Shown here: positions 23,479 through 36,688 of the stretch, piece after piece
Layout: every line of letters starts with the position of its first letter
Numbering within the stretch: position 1 is the first letter of the stretch
Assembly: GCF_022201045.2 (NCBI RefSeq)
Contig: NC_068560.1
Coordinates: 20,291,501 to 20,355,500 of the forward strand
DNA: 64,000 nucleotides
From: Citrus sinensis
Lineage: Eukaryota > Streptophyta > Magnoliopsida > Sapindales > Rutaceae
Direction: 5' to 3'
Position numbers and translations under genes: made by a program
Notes under the pieces: model-generated
Database searches by the model: none
What the model was told of the DNA's origin: nothing
Seen by the model: the letters and a program-made list of their open reading frames with translations, nothing else

Positions 23479-24400
23479 ATCCTAATTTATGAAATAAATT
23501 TTATTCAATGGTGCGACTAAATACAGTATTATAACTTACGAACGATTAAATGATCATATTTTGTTGATTTTTATCGGTTATTTGTAAGAATGATACCCTT
23601 TAAAGTACTCAAGTCGGATCCTTCATTCAATCTCATTGTATGAAAAACTCCTAGGGATAGCAAAATGCAGCCTCATGGTGGACTTTAGTAAGCCCATGCC
23701 CAAGCTCATTTTAGGGGAAGTATAACGATCATGTCCATTGTAGGTATGGGTTGGGCTTGAGCTTTCACTTAACTTCTAAATATTTTTAATTGTTATGAAC
23801 TTAAAATGAGTTAATAATCAATAAATTGTTATATTAAATAATACATTAAAAATAAATATTTTAAAATAAGGTAATAAATAAAGAAAATAAAAGGTTAAAT
23901 ATTTAATTTTTAAAATATTAAATTCTCTAATTTAAGCACTTTCTTAATTAACAATTAAGAGAGAATTTAATATTATAATTTTAGATTTTTAAATTATTAT
24001 TAATTTATGAATTATGAATTTAAATTTTTTATTATTTTTAAATTTAAAATTACTATTTCAATTAATAAATTTTTTTAAAAAAATAGTGAGTTAAGTTTCG
24101 CTATTTTTTTTAGTGGAGCTATTGGCACCCCTACATTATTCTTATAAAACCCCATTTTAAATAAAATTACAATTAAGGACAATTAAAAATTAAACACATA
24201 TAGATTTTTTTCAACAAATTACTTAATTCATAGTCAATCCTTTAAAAAAAATATATGTTACTTCTTATCTAACTAAAATAACTTGTACAAATTTATGCCC
24301 GACTTTCTCTTTTTCCTTGAATTTTTCTGCCTGGCTGCTACTGGCTCACCATTCTTTCTAATTCGATAAAAAACAAAGTCAGTGGATCGAAGGTTTTGCG
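23479..24400. other. AT-rich intergenic DNA
   Basis: Low-complexity A/T with many short poly-A and poly-T runs. Nothing coding or structured is seen. Confidence 0.5.
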
Positions 24401-24404
24401 GCAA

Positions 24405-24745
24405 TAGTAAAGTATTCAGAGAGCATTCATGCATAATCCAGCAACCATTGTGTGGAGACTTGTCCTTCTCTTATTGAAACCTTTTCTTGGAACCAATTTT
24501 CTTTCTAGAGTTGCGGGACACAACCGCCTTGCCGGCATCTTCTCCTTGCCACGTACTAGTACCGACTCTATGACCAATCTTGGAACCATTAACACTCTTC
24601 TTCTTCAAGCGAGTAAAAAAGTAAAGATCTTCGCCATCTTTTAAATCGAGTCCTCCGAATTGCCTCCAAATCTGCCACGGTTCCTTGGAACCGTACAGAT
24701 TTTCAGTTCTCACGAAATCATCAAGAAAAGGGGGCTAGAGTTCCA
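24405..24745 (-). pseudogene. NAC-domain pseudogene fragment
   Basis: The minus strand encodes the middle of a NAC DNA-binding domain: DDFVRTENLYGSKEPWQIW (subdomain B), EDLYFFTRLKKK, then HRVGTSTWQGED (subdomain C) and KKIGSKKRFQ. After that Gln there is a stop codon, yet homologous residues continue in the same frame (EKDKSPHNGCWIMHECSL, subdomain D). Upstream, the frame is stopped before DDFV, and subdomain A and the initiator are absent. It is therefore a truncated, interrupted gene. It resembles the intact NAC gene at 40819 in family but is clearly not a recent copy of it (about 30-40% similarity by eye). Confidence 0.8.
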
Positions 24746-25414
24746 GAAATCTTGTTAAATAATCTATTGTTCTCTTTTAATTTTTTATTGATTAAATATT
24801 TTTATACTTAAAATTACTTTGAAATTATAATTTGAAATATGTGTTATTTCAGCCAATAATTAGCACTAAAAAATTTATCACCCGTATAACTTTTTAATTT
24901 GTGTGTAAGGTAATACTAAAATTAGAAATAATTAAAAAAACAATACAATAATACTTTGAGTTTTAAAAATAAAATAAATCAAATGAAATTTGAGAACTTA
25001 GAAAACTATATCTAAAAAAAGAGATATTTTTAAAAATAAAATGAATATAATTAAAAAAAATTTATGAAGAGATTACGGAGTGTCAATAGTCCAACTTTTT
25101 ATTTTTTAAGCTTTTGTTAAACCCCTCGTGTGGAGGGCTGAGGCCAAAGCCGCGGCCCTGATCCGGCTGGGCCTGGACTTTTTTGTCCACCCAAAACATT
25201 TCTTACGGAACAATTTAATGGACTGACAGTTAAGTCTCTAACTTTTCGTGATGGATTGTAATCTTGTCAGGACAAAATCGTCTTTTCTTAAACAAATTTT
25301 CTATTCCAAAAATTAATCTGCCAAATATAAAAGAATAAAATATTCTCCGTTATTTTTACCTTCGCCAAATCGCCGGCGGTCAATCAGGTGGCGTGCGGCA
25401 AGACCTGTGACATG
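24746..25414. other. Upstream region of VPS25
   Basis: Mostly AT-rich. A GC-richer patch at 25120-25190 (GGCCAAAGCCGCGGCCCTG) and the stretch up to 25414 probably contain the VPS25 promoter and 5' UTR. No TATA box is placed with confidence. Confidence 0.4.
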
Positions 25415-28113
25415 ATGCAGAAATTGGGAGATTTTAAGCTCCCCGCATTCTTCAATTACCCTCCATACTTCACGTATTCTCTCTATCTCTCTCTCTCTCT
25501 CTCGGGCGCGCGCTCTCTCTTTTTCCATCTGTGCTTTTACTTTTTAATTTTATTTAATTTTTTGTATATATTTTTATTGAATTGTCATTTAGACTGCAGC
25601 CGGTTAGGGACACTCGAGAAAAGCAGATACAGCTTTGGAAGGAACTTATTCTTGATTACTGTAGGAACCAAAAAGTATTTGTGATTCTGCTTGAAGAAGA
25701 ATTTCCTCTCTTCTCAAATCCAGTGATTGAACGTAAGTTAAGACCACCCTATTGACACTTTTGATTCATTCTCTTAATCCATATTCGCTATACTTGTTTA
25801 TAAGACTGTATTGGGGCATTGTAAGTAGAATAAGATCATAGCATTTCACTTCGTTTTTGGGAAACAAATACCTGCCCTGCATTGGCAACACAAATATTCT
25901 CCTGCATTTCAATGCGCTTACATGGTTAGAGTGAATTGTTCTTATATTTTAGAAGTAACCCATTTCTCGCCATACTGCAAAGATTCTAGTTTTAGGGGTT
26001 TGGTGTCTTTGCATGTCTAATTTGGTTTTCATGTGGCTTCTAGTAATAGGTCTTTCATAACGAGATAGACCTTATACAGTAACGGTATTTAATTATGAAG
26101 ATTGGTGGGGTAGCTGACCTTGTTAGTCCGTTCTTGCAAGAGTAGAAAGATAATCTTTCTGCTTTTTTATAGTATTTCCCCCGCTTAATGGATAACTATT
26201 TGTTACCAATGGGGAATTCTTTCTCACCTTAAATTAATTGCAAATTGAGGTGGTGGAATTTGCGCCAGTGGAAACCATAAATTTCATACACAATAGAAAG
26301 ATATGATAGATCGATCTTTTTTTAGATAGTGAATGGAGTTCTTCTTCTTCTATTCTATCCGATTCACTGGTCCCTTTTTTAGTTTTCATACTGTTTTCTC
26401 TTGCCCCTTCTCATTACGAATTTAAGGAGTTTTATGTGCAGAGTAATTATCCATTTTTGGAAGCTTTGTTAGAATTCTGTTTACAGATGAAGCGGTTATG
26501 TTTTGTGCTGATGAATTGACCATTTCCAAAAATTTTATCTACTTCTCATTAGGCTCAACTTCATTTGTATGGGTCCTTAACTGAAACTTGATGCTTGATG
26601 AGCTTGTTGATTAGTTTAACCCTTAGGCTCAACTGCATATGTACGTGTCCTTAACTGAAATTTGATACTTGATGATCTTGCTGATTAGTTTAACCTTTAG
26701 TAGTTTGCGAAGCTGAAAGACATGTCAGGCTTTAGCTGGATAATGCACATAAATACATACATAGGGTCTATGGCCTAGAAGTTTAATCTGCATCAAGACA
26801 CCATAAAGAGTTAATTCATCTTCAGGGCTCCTTAATGAAGTTTTTGATGTTAAGTAACTGATTATGCTTCTAATTTTAAGATGCATGGGATATAACAATT
26901 TTGTCATTGGCCAATGCCTGCATACTAAGGTTTCTTTATCACTTTTATTTTCTACTGATAATAATTATTACTGTCTATTTGTAAAGTGATATTTATGGTG
27001 TATAATAGAAGGAAAATTCTTAAATTACTGCTGCATCTGAAAGTCAACAAGCTTAATTCTCTTATAATCAAACTTCTGAAGTGATACTGTGAAGATTCTG
27101 AGGAGTCAAGCTATTTCTGTGGCTGTGTATATTGAGGGTGACATGCTATTTGCCATAATGGCTGATTAGATCCTTTCCCTCCTTTCTGCCTGATTGTTTG
27201 GCCAATATACTACAACAAAAGGTTTGGTTGCCCCTTTTTCTGGACCATGAAGCTTCATGAGTTATTACTGAAATTAAATTTTTCTTGGTAATTCACAAAA
27301 GCATTGATTTTTTGAGTTGTTAACTCAAGAGCGTCACTACCTATTACTCTGCTGCATCCAAATTACCATCTCTAATCAAATTATCGTTATGATTGTTTCA
27401 TGCAGGATCTCTTAATAATGAAGCTAGAGAAACGTTCCTGTCTGCTTTAGTGTCAGAAGGTTGGTTCCTGGATTCTTTCATTTCCTTTTCTTTTGAAATT
27501 ATGGTGATCTAAAATGGTGTTATCAATTCTATTTATTCAGTAGGTAGTTATTAAATGCCATTATGACCAAACAGGTCGGGCAGAGTGGTTGGATAAAGGA
27601 CATAGGAAATGCCTTATCCTTTGGCACCGGATTCAAGATTGGGCTGACATTATTTTACGCTTTGTAAGTTTAATGCAACTCTATTTTGATTAAGTTTGCA
27701 GATTAGCAGTATGCTTATTTCTTATATTATTACATGGTCAGGTAAAAGACAATGGGTTGGAGGATAGTGTTATGACTGTGGAGGAAATACGTTCAGGGAT
27801 TGAATCTCGAGGGACAGGTAAACTTACTAGATATCATGATATTTCTGTTAATATTCTTTCCAGCTTTAGATTTGATCTCTCTTTTTCATACATACACACA
27901 ATCTGAACAGAATCAGAATATTACTTACTCTGCATCCATAATGTTTTATGCATATTGATTGAAGCACTCTTTTTCTCTCTTTGTACCTCAGAGCTTCATG
28001 GGATGGACCGCACAATTTTAATGCGAGCGTTGAAACTACTTGAGCACAAAGGGAAGGTTGCAATATTTAAAGGGACATCAGCTGATGATGAAGGCGTGAA
28101 ATTCTCTGTGTAA
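25415..28113 (+). CDS. VPS25: ESCRT-II subunit VPS25, six exons
   Basis: Exons: 25415-25473, 25593-25732, 27406-27459, 27575-27663, 27742-27817 and 27992-28113, totalling 540 bases and 179 residues in an unbroken frame. The protein begins MQKLGDFKLPAFFNYPPYFT, the conserved VPS25 start, so this ATG was preferred over two in-frame upstream ATGs (25388 and 25412). It consists of two winged-helix domains (about 1-100 and 105-179), with VRDTREKQIQLWKELILDYC in the first and FVKDNGLEDSVMTVEEIRSG plus a C-terminal GVKFSV in the second. VPS25 joins VPS22 and VPS36 on endosomes and recruits ESCRT-III to sort ubiquitinated cargo into multivesicular bodies. Intron 1 opens with a CT-rich tract next to the donor. 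Intron 2 is long (1.67 kb). The length is exactly that of the family. Confidence 0.96.
26551..26699 (+). repeat. 74-bp tandem duplication inside VPS25 intron 2
   Basis: Two adjacent copies, 26551-26624 and 26625-26699, both starting AGGCTCAACT and containing GTCCTTAACTGAAA(C/T)TTGAT and TTGATTAGTTTAACC-like words. They differ at about eight to ten bases. Confidence 0.8.
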
Positions 28114-29212
28114 CGTACATTACTGGATAAATTTCAAAATGACTTAACTGAACTTGTTGGATCACATCTCGCTGCCTTTGTTAATTTGATATTGTTAATT
28201 TTATTTGAAATTTTCCTCAGTTATAGTGGCCAATTGGTCATGATTAGTCAAACTTCTTCTTCTTTTCCTTTTTGGCTTCCTGTTACTAATGAATATTTTC
28301 ATTTAATTAGTTTTGTTGGAAGAAGGATTTTGTTTTACAAGATCATGTATAAGCAACTGTGCCTTGAGTTCGTTGGTTCAAACCATTCTTGAGTTGGCAT
28401 GTGGCATGCCAATAAGTTTAAGTAGACTATGTATCAACGTGAAAATTAAGAAAAACTTTTCATGAATATATATATATATTTCTCGTCTTGAAATCACCTC
28501 GTTCAATTTGTCATTCACCAAGGTAAATGCTCATATAATTCCCCTAACTTGTTATTCTTGATCATTAATCTAATCATAAAAAACAATGGTTTCAAATCAA
28601 GTACTATGGTGGTATGGTTGGTGTGCTAGAGATGAATAATTGTCATTAGATTAAAATCAAATCAAGAATTCAAGAACTGAAAATTTTACAACTATTTTTG
28701 CTGGCTTACTTTTGCTCTTTAGCCAAGAGATGATTGACTTTTGTTAGAGCTTCGTTGGCAATGTTAATGACAAGCGAAATCTTATGGATTCATGCTAATT
28801 ACTTTGACCCAAGTGAAACAATTCCAAATTTGAAGAAAAACACAAAAGCAAGAGAAAAAGAAAATTAATCCTTTGATCAAACTTAAAACCATGCAGTAGG
28901 CAAAGATCAAACTTCATTTATTCACAGGTGTATATTTCCGTTTTGTATGCCTGCTATAATTATTCTGTATACATGGATCACTTGCAATCAACTTCAGATC
29001 ATTCAATCTAGATTGAGAATATAGTATTTTCAAAACAGTGCACATAATTATTTTCCTTTCTATATTCGTTATCTAGATTAAATTATACAGAGTAAGACAG
29101 AAATAACTGCATGCTGCGTAAATTCAAGAAAGAAAATTGTACAATGGTGACAACAACTAGATGCTAGTCCAAGGCTGACAAAATGCCTCTAACTGCACGA
29201 GTGAAAGTATGT
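28114..29212. other. Convergent 3' region between VPS25 and the AE7-like gene
   Basis: AT-rich non-coding DNA holding both 3' UTRs. A TA-repeat lies at about 28466-28478. No gene is seen. Confidence 0.5.
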
Positions 29213-31812
29213 TCAATCAAACGTTGGAGCCAAACACTCATCAACCATATCCACCAGGTTTGGATTTTCTAGTGCTGCAGCTACCCGTTCTTTATCGTTC
29301 AGTTGTTTATTAACTGCATTGAAAGAAAGAGAGTAAATGCAACAAAGATTCTTCATAGGGTAACTCCATCTACTCGTGTGTGAAATAAATTAGCTACAAA
29401 ACAATGAAAACAAAAACTGTAGGCAAGATAGTACTACAGAAGGAGAACATGATCACGGTACGAGGTAATGGCAACAAGAAGCTTTAATACACCGACAAAA
29501 GCAACAAACCTTTGAGGAACGACTCTGAATAAAATATACACACTAGTACATAATGAAGAGGGAGAGTATGTTTACCGGCAGCTTCAGTTGCATGAGTTCC
29601 AGGTGCCACCATTATATCCACCTATACACAATAACCTTGAAACGTTAGGAGTCCACATACCTTTCAAATATCAAAGTTAGAACTGTGCAAAACCATCAAA
29701 GATGCTTGTAAGATGGAGATTAATAATGGTTATACATCAAAGATGCTTATAAATCATACCACAAAAGCATTCAAAAATTAATCAATATGGCTGACATCAT
29801 ATAAACTGTAACATGTCATCCTTAACAATGGTTGATGCACAAGTAGACTACAATGGTTATACATACAGTAAGTAATAATATTGTTATACGAACCAACAAC
29901 TAAGAAATTATAATTGTTAGTTAATGGTCCACAACTTCCAAGAGGTAAGTAATAATTTTGTTACACGAACCAACAAATAAGAAATTATAATTGTTAGTTA
30001 ACGGTCCACATCTTCCAAGAGGTGCCATGTTTGTGCCCAAACAATGCCCTTGATACAAAAATAAAAACACAAATCATGAAAAGAAAAGAGAGAAGAGGTC
30101 CGTGGACAACAATTTCTTTTCACTTTTGCTTTAAAATTACTAGAAAGTGGATTAGGTAGTCTTTAATGAGATAACACAAGCATGGACCCACAAAGTAAAC
30201 TCAAGAAGGTTCAAGTCAGTTGCAATCCAAAATTAACACAAGTGCTAGTTTTCATTTACTTAGTATGGTTTGTATGTATGTCAAATAACACAAAATCTTC
30301 TGTTAAATGTCGTTTGCAAAATTTTTGACTTCAACTCTCCAAATTTCACCAAAAAAAATTGACCAAGAAGTTTTCCCATAACATTGAAAACCTATACTGA
30401 ATAAGAAACTGTATAATCCCATCAAATTCAAAGGTTAGATTCCGCAAACAGTATCAAGTTAATATAATCTCTAAAGTGTAAGAAGAGTGTAATTTTTTTT
30501 TTTTCAAGAAAATATGGAGAAGGAAAGATATGCATCACCATCTGAAGGACAGTGCTTCATAAATAGCCTAATGGGCTCGTTAATGTTGGTTACACAAGAA
30601 ATAAAATGTGGATAATAGCTACTTCGACAGATATATAATGAGAAGCTGAGAGAGCAAACTAGAATTCAAAACCTACCCAGGAATGAGATTAACCTTATTT
30701 TGGACATAAAACTAGATTAAGAACTTAGCCAAATTGTACTAAAAACCAAGAAATCTATCCGACACGCTAGACTATGGTACCCCAAATTGAAACACACAAT
30801 CGGCTATTGGTCTGCAATAAGCTATGAAAAGTGAGAATATTGAACTGGCATGATGAAAGCTGATTACATAAGTATAAAATTTGGGAGGTATCACAAGTAC
30901 TTCAATTTCACATTTATGAACAGCTACATCAACCTTAGAGAGGATCAGCTGACTGGCACTAAATTTTGATAGAAAATAAAGAATTATTTTAATCAGTTAA
31001 ACGTCTTACTAGAATTACTACTTTTGCATGATTTATACAAATGTGAATTCGAAGGTAAGCGCAGGAGTCAATATCCAATAAGATCAGGCACAAAGAAATT
31101 TTCTATTATGCATTGACAACACGTTGTCAAACCCTTCTTACCTTAAAACGAGGAGGCAAGCTCCTCATAAGTTTCACCCGCAAGCACAGACCTATAACTG
31201 TTGCCATACTGCAGTGCTCAACTGTAGGAGTAAATGTGACCCTGAATTACATAAAAAGAAATTAATTAAATTGAGTAAACTTAGTTCTCAATCTCACTCG
31301 GACATGCAACAAGGAAGAAGATAACATGAGATTTTGTTGTCACCTGACATAGCTACGCTCATCATCCACTTCAATTGCATCCTCTGTTATAACTTTAAGT
31401 TCTTCCAATGAGTATGGATGCTCGGGATCTTTTATATCTCTAACATGATGTAAGAATGTTAAGGAAAGAAACTTAATTTACATCATATAACTCAGTACCA
31501 AAAATTTTCTATTCCTTTGTAAATCGTAAACCTTAGTGCACATGATGAACCCCAAGATGATGAAAATATAACCATCAAAATATTAGATGATGAATTTAAA
31601 GCATCACCACCCATATCAAGCAAAATATCAAATAAAACAACAACAATAATAATAATAATTCAAGTGATAAGAGTAGGAAGGATATCAAATACTTCTTGTT
31701 GGTCAATTTGTTCAGCTGCATACTCATCGTTAACACAAGACGAAGCACTTCGAGCCCGCCGTTCTTTCTTTTCATACACTACAGGATTTGCATTTATCAA
31801 CCCAGAAACCAT
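29213..31812 (-). CDS. AEL1: MIP18/AE7-like cytosolic Fe-S assembly protein, five exons, one U12 intron
   Basis: Exons in transcript order: 31686-31812, 31344-31449, 31142-31241, 29576-29621 and 29213-29313, totalling 480 bases and 159 residues in one frame. The protein opens [19 protein letters not shown] and contains the MIP18/DUF59 core [34 protein letters not shown] (with the conserved Cys) and [19 protein letters not shown]7 and its relatives belong to the CIA targeting complex that delivers Fe-S clusters to cytosolic and nuclear proteins such as DNA-repair helicases. AEL1-type paralogues are close to AE7, and the choice between them is from memory. The first intron is U12-type AT-AC (ATATCCTT donor, TTCCTTAAC branch site, AC acceptor) and gives VFD|HVRD. 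The gene is divergent from IWS1, 1.4 kb away. Confidence 0.94.
29868..30021. repeat. 77-bp tandem duplication inside an intron of the AE7-like gene
   Basis: Copies at 29868-29944 and 29945-30021. Both run from GTAAGTAATAAT through CGAACCAACAA and TAATTGTTAGTTAA to CTTCCAAGAG, with about seven differences. Confidence 0.85.
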
Positions 31813-33216
31813 TTTCACTGCTGAAATTAAAAATTAAAATTTTTAATTAAAATCACAGCCCGTCAAATGATATTGAACAAAAAAAAAAAAATTAGAAAGT
31901 ATCATTGAAAATAATTGATTAATATCGAATGAAAAATTTCATCCGGTAAAACGAAAGAGCCTTACATTTTTTAACGGCGCTTTTATTCCGTTGAAGAATT
32001 TAGAGATGGCGTATTGGCGCGGCAGCTGTAAGAAAAGAGAGGTTTTTAACGGGTTTAAAAGTTGGGAGGCTCTGAACCGACACAAAATTTTCAACCAACT
32101 TGACAATTTCATTGGGGTCCTCCAAATTTAGTTTTAACAGAAATAAGGCTCTATGGCCTATGCTACCAAGTTGTTTTGAGTCTTCGAGCATTTACCTACT
32201 AGCATAGGCCACCAAATTGGAACTTAAAATTATAATAAATTGTTTTTTTTTTTCATTGAATTTTTAGTACACAACATCAGTTCGGTTTAAATTATAGAAG
32301 CCTAGTGCTTAACTAATAAAATTAGTCATAGTTAAATGGCCTTAAATATTTAATTTATCAATTTATTTAAATTGACTAATTTTAAAACCTATCACCACTA
32401 GTTAATGGACGGTCTTTTCAAGACTTTGTCTTGAATTTGCATCTCCTGTACAAGTGTGTGTTTAATTAATAATTTTTTTTTAAAGTTGACTAATCTTAAA
32501 TATTGTATAATTAAGTGGAAGCGGTCTTATCTTTTAAGAAATGTGAGTAAAATATATGTTTTTAAATAATAGTGAGGATAAAAATATAAACAAATACTTT
32601 ATAAAATTTAATATAAATTAAATCGAATGATAGTCTGATGATAAATATCAGTAATAGTCTTACGTAACATGAGATATAGTCGGATTGTAATATCACTTAA
32701 AAAAAGATCAAATTAAGATTAAAAAAATAATCAAACTAAAATTAAATTCTCTGACTAACCCTACCCATTACAAATAGAATATACGACCTAGTATAATTGT
32801 TTCAAAGGCTATTCAATGTTAAAATAATAATAATAATAAACAACTATTAATTACAATTAAAATAATGTAAAGTCAATTTTTTAATTATTAATTACAATTA
32901 AAATTTTCCAAAATGCTTAATCAATTTTTTAAATAATGTAAAGTCAAAACGTCAAAAATAAAAATAGAATTTTATCAGTCCGAGTCCATGAAATAATTGT
33001 TAATTTCAACTTAGCACTTTGGCGCAGGGGATACATCATACACGCCCCATCTGTGATCTGGCCATTTTCCCTTCTCCTCAGCTGCTTTAGCTTCGTGTTC
33101 TTTTTATTTACATTTAATATTTTTATATACAAAAATAGTTTTATAATAGATTAGATTTTGTAGATCGATCAATTGGTAGCAATTGGTAGCAGTAACTCAC
33201 CCAATTCATCTCCGCC
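31813..33216. other. Divergent intergenic region between the AE7-like gene and IWS1
   Basis: It is 1.4 kb and mostly AT-rich. It presumably holds both promoters. A duplicated word CAATTGGTAG occurs just upstream of IWS1 (33170-33189). No convincing extra gene is seen. Confidence 0.4.
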
Positions 33217-36200
33217 ATGGCTTATGACGATGATCCGTAAGTTCTCTCCATCTAAATTTTTAGGTTTTTTTTTTTTGGGGGGGGGGGGGGAACTCAATTT
33301 TTCAATCTACGATTGTGTAATTTCAATTTCGTGAAAAGAAAAATTAGGGTTTCTGAATTCTGAGATATATGCTGCGATGATGATTATTAATGTTAACTAT
33401 TGTGTATGTAGGTATCGTGACGAGGATGAAGAGCCCTTGATGGACTACGATGACATAAGATCGGACCCGGAGCAATCACCGGAGCATCAGCAGCATCAAA
33501 ACGACAACGTCCTTGACGATTTTGATGACGACGATGTTGGCGACGGCGGCGTCTCTCCCGCTAGAGAGCGGTCACAAACTCCGGTTTACAACAATAATGA
33601 AAAATCATCGAAACCCAGAAAGAGGCTGGTGAAAAAGGGTGCCAAGGAAAGCGGTAGCACGCCTAGTTTGATAGACGAGAGAGAGGATGAGTATGATGAT
33701 GAGGGGGAGGATAATATAATTGGGGATGATTTTGAGAGGGAGATCGAGGAGAGGAAGAGGAAGAAATGGGGGAAAGAAGGCGGTAAAGACCATAATACTA
33801 AGAAGAGGCTTAAGAGTGGCGGTGATAAGAAGTTCTCTTCTAGTGGGGGGAAATCAAGTGGCTTCAAATCCTCTAGGGCTGGAAGTATCAGAGATAATGA
33901 TAAGATGCTTAATGAAATGTGGAATGCTGTTGCTCCCACTGGTGATTCTGAGGTAGGCTTTTTTGTTTCCGAATATTGGTTTTTGTTTGTTCATTGGTTT
34001 AGTTTTGTTTATATGTGTTGCTTATTAGATTTGAATTCTCACTTGAATAGGATGATCAAGAGGGCGTTAGGACTTTGGATGATGATAACTTTATAGATGA
34101 TAGTGGTGTGGATCCTAGCGACAGGTATGGAAGTGATTCTGAGCCTCGCTTTGCTCATGATGCTCCTCAGGTAAATACCCCATTAATGATCCTCGTGTCA
34201 TCTCTAGATTCTGTGTGTGTGCTTCTTAAAATATTGCCTATGGGATTAGGATATATCCATTGATTGCACAATATGTGGTTTACATGGTTTAGGCCTTATG
34301 GTCAATGATCTTATTTTTTCCAGGCAGAGGAAGGTGATGAGGATGAGGAAATTAAGGAGCTCTTTAAGATGGGTAAAAAAAGGAAAAAGAACGAGAAAAG
34401 TCCCGCAGAAATTGCGTTGCTGGTTGAGAATGTAATGGCTGAGCTCGAGGTTACCGCTGAAGAAGATGCTGAGCTTAATAGGCAGGGTAAACCTGCAATT
34501 AATAAACTCAAGAAGCTGTCTCTTCTTACAGAGGTTCTCTCAAAGTAAGTTTCTTGCCTGTTGTCTTTGTTTTGTCCGAGCTTTTCTTCCTTACCTATCA
34601 GTCATAGTTCTTATCTTCTTTTGCTTGATACAGGAAGCAGCTTCAGCAAGAATTTTTAGACCATGGAGTGCTAACTTTATTAAAGAATTGGCTTGAACCC
34701 CTTCCAGATGGGAGCTTGCCAAATATAAACATTCGTGCAGCTATTCTGAAGATTTTGACTGAGGTAGAAACTGGGTTTATCGCATTAAACTTGGTAATAA
34801 TGTTCATTCCCTCTGAACAAGCCTTGTATCTATGTAAAGCTGAATATTGCTTCCCTTATGCAGTTTCCAATCGATCTAGAGCAGTTTGATAGGAGGGAAC
34901 AATTGAAGAAGAGTGGTCTTGGAAAGGTTTACTATCTATTCCTTCTTAGCAATCATCATGCCTTGAAGCTTTTTTTATTGTCACTGGAGGCAGTAATTAC
35001 TAATTTTTTTTTTTGGGGCAGGTTATTATGTTTTTATCAAAATCTGATGAGGAAACCACATCCAATAGAAAACTTGCCAAGGACCTAGTCGATAAATGGG
35101 TAATGTGATTCCTGCTATGTTTCTTGGTCACTATTTATTAAATTTTACATTCTGGCCTTCTACATTTTTGTTTCAAATAGCCATGCTTTTTGTTTGACTG
35201 ACAATGATGTGTGAGTGGCATAATGGGGGTTTGATTTATTGCATATATTGGGGATTTTTACCCCTCAATGTTGAATGAAACTCCTTACTAGTGAAGATGC
35301 ATTTTTTCCCCCTCTTTCATGATCTATTTGTTGCTACTCTAAATGCATCTTTTCCTTTGGGATTCCTAGTCCTCAAGATTTTGATCTGTACTGCAAAGGC
35401 TCTTCCTCAACTCCCATCTATCCTGTTTTCCCCTTTTCTTTTTCATTTTCGTTCTCCTCTATGTGAGTTCTTTCAGTTGTGTGTTTACAGATTATTATCA
35501 ATTCTGAAAAGATGTCTATGAAACTTTTCTTTAATGCTGATATTGATATTTTCTTGTACATTGAATATAATTAATGCAGAGTCGGCCTATTTTTAACAAG
35601 AGCACAAGGTTTGAGGACATGAAAACTGTTGAGGATGACAGGGTTCCTTTTCGAAGGCCATCAGCCAAAAAGTACTGTTTGTGACTGCTATCTGATTGCT
35701 GCCATGTTCAACATGGACTTGCATTTTAGTTTTACTTTATCTTTTGTCTCATTATCATCATCTTTTATTTTGTTCAATAGGCCTGCAAGTAAAGCTGCAG
35801 CAATGGAATCTAGAGACGGGGATTTTGATGATCTCGTTATTTCTCGGTATGATTTGACAATAGATTTAATATTTCTGAGAATATTATACTGCAGCTCAAT
35901 GTCGTTTTACATGTAATTTTTTACATGCAGGGAGCGCAAGTCCGGTCAGTCTTCTTCGGGGCAACATGCTTCAAGGTCAGATTCATCCTCTAGGCAGCAC
36001 GCATCAAGACCAGAAGCAACACCATTGGATTTTGTTGTGCGTCCCCAGTCTAAAATTGATCCAGAAGAAGTTAGAGCCCGTGCTAAACAAGTTATGCAAG
36101 ATCAGCGCCGGATGAAGGTTAGTTGATTTGTCAATTTTAATTTAGTTGTTCTGTTTCTGTGCATGAATATCTGGCAGGAAAAGAAAAAAATGCTTGAAAG

Positions 36201-36688
36201 GCTTGATAAAATTTCTCTTACTAACTTTTAGAACTATTAAAGATAGTGAAAAACTTTTGCTCTTATTTTGTTCACATCATTGGGATTCTATGTACGTTTC
36301 ATCTTGGCTTTTTTTATGCTTCAGTCTGTTATCAACCTTGCCTTTTCTTCCCCTGAAAAGGAATCTAAAAACATGAGTTGAGCTTCGTGACAATCAATAG
36401 ATTTACATTTAGAGCATTTAGAGATTGAGTAATGCATATCAACTTATGTCATAGTTTCAACATTATTGGACAGATGGAATTTGCTTTATTTTTCAACGTG
36501 TGTATAGCAACGCATCAGATGTGTTTTCTTGCTCTTTTTCTTTAAGCATCTACGTAATTTCTAATCCAAAAGCTAATTGATAATTGCAGATGAACAAGAA
36601 GTTGCAGCAGTTGAAGGCACCTAGAAAGAAGCAGCTGCAAGCTACAAAACTCAGCGTGGAGGGTCGTGGTATGCTTAAATACTTGTGA
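33217..36688 (+). CDS. IWS1: Transcription elongation factor IWS1 homologue, eleven exons
   Basis: Exons: 33217-33236, 33412-33952, 34051-34170, 34324-34544, 34634-34763, 34864-34926, 35022-35099, 35580-35671, 35781-35846, 35931-36117 and 36590-36688, totalling 1617 bases and 538 residues in frame. The N-terminal half is acidic and disordered (DYDDIRSDPEQSPE, FDDDDVGDG). The centre (about 285-390) is the TFIIS N-terminal-like LW domain, with TEVLSKKQLQQEFLDHGVLT and the signature LKNWLEPLPDGSLPN. The C-terminus is basic (RARAKQVMQDQRRMKMNKKLQQL). IWS1 works with SPT6 and RNA polymerase II in elongation and histone H3K36 methylation; Arabidopsis IWS1 (HNI9) also binds BES1 in brassinosteroid signalling and acts in nitrate signalling. 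The start codon is in good context (CCGCCATGG). Confidence 0.95.
33265..33290 (+). repeat. Poly-T/poly-G homopolymer junction in IWS1 intron 1
   Basis: About twelve T followed directly by fourteen G. Such runs are prone to length error in sequencing and could form G-quadruplex structures. Confidence 0.8.

Noticed and set aside
33586-33939. Minus-strand Ser/Leu-rich frames opposite IWS1 exon 2
   Set aside because: Antisense shadow of the acidic, low-complexity IWS1 coding sequence.
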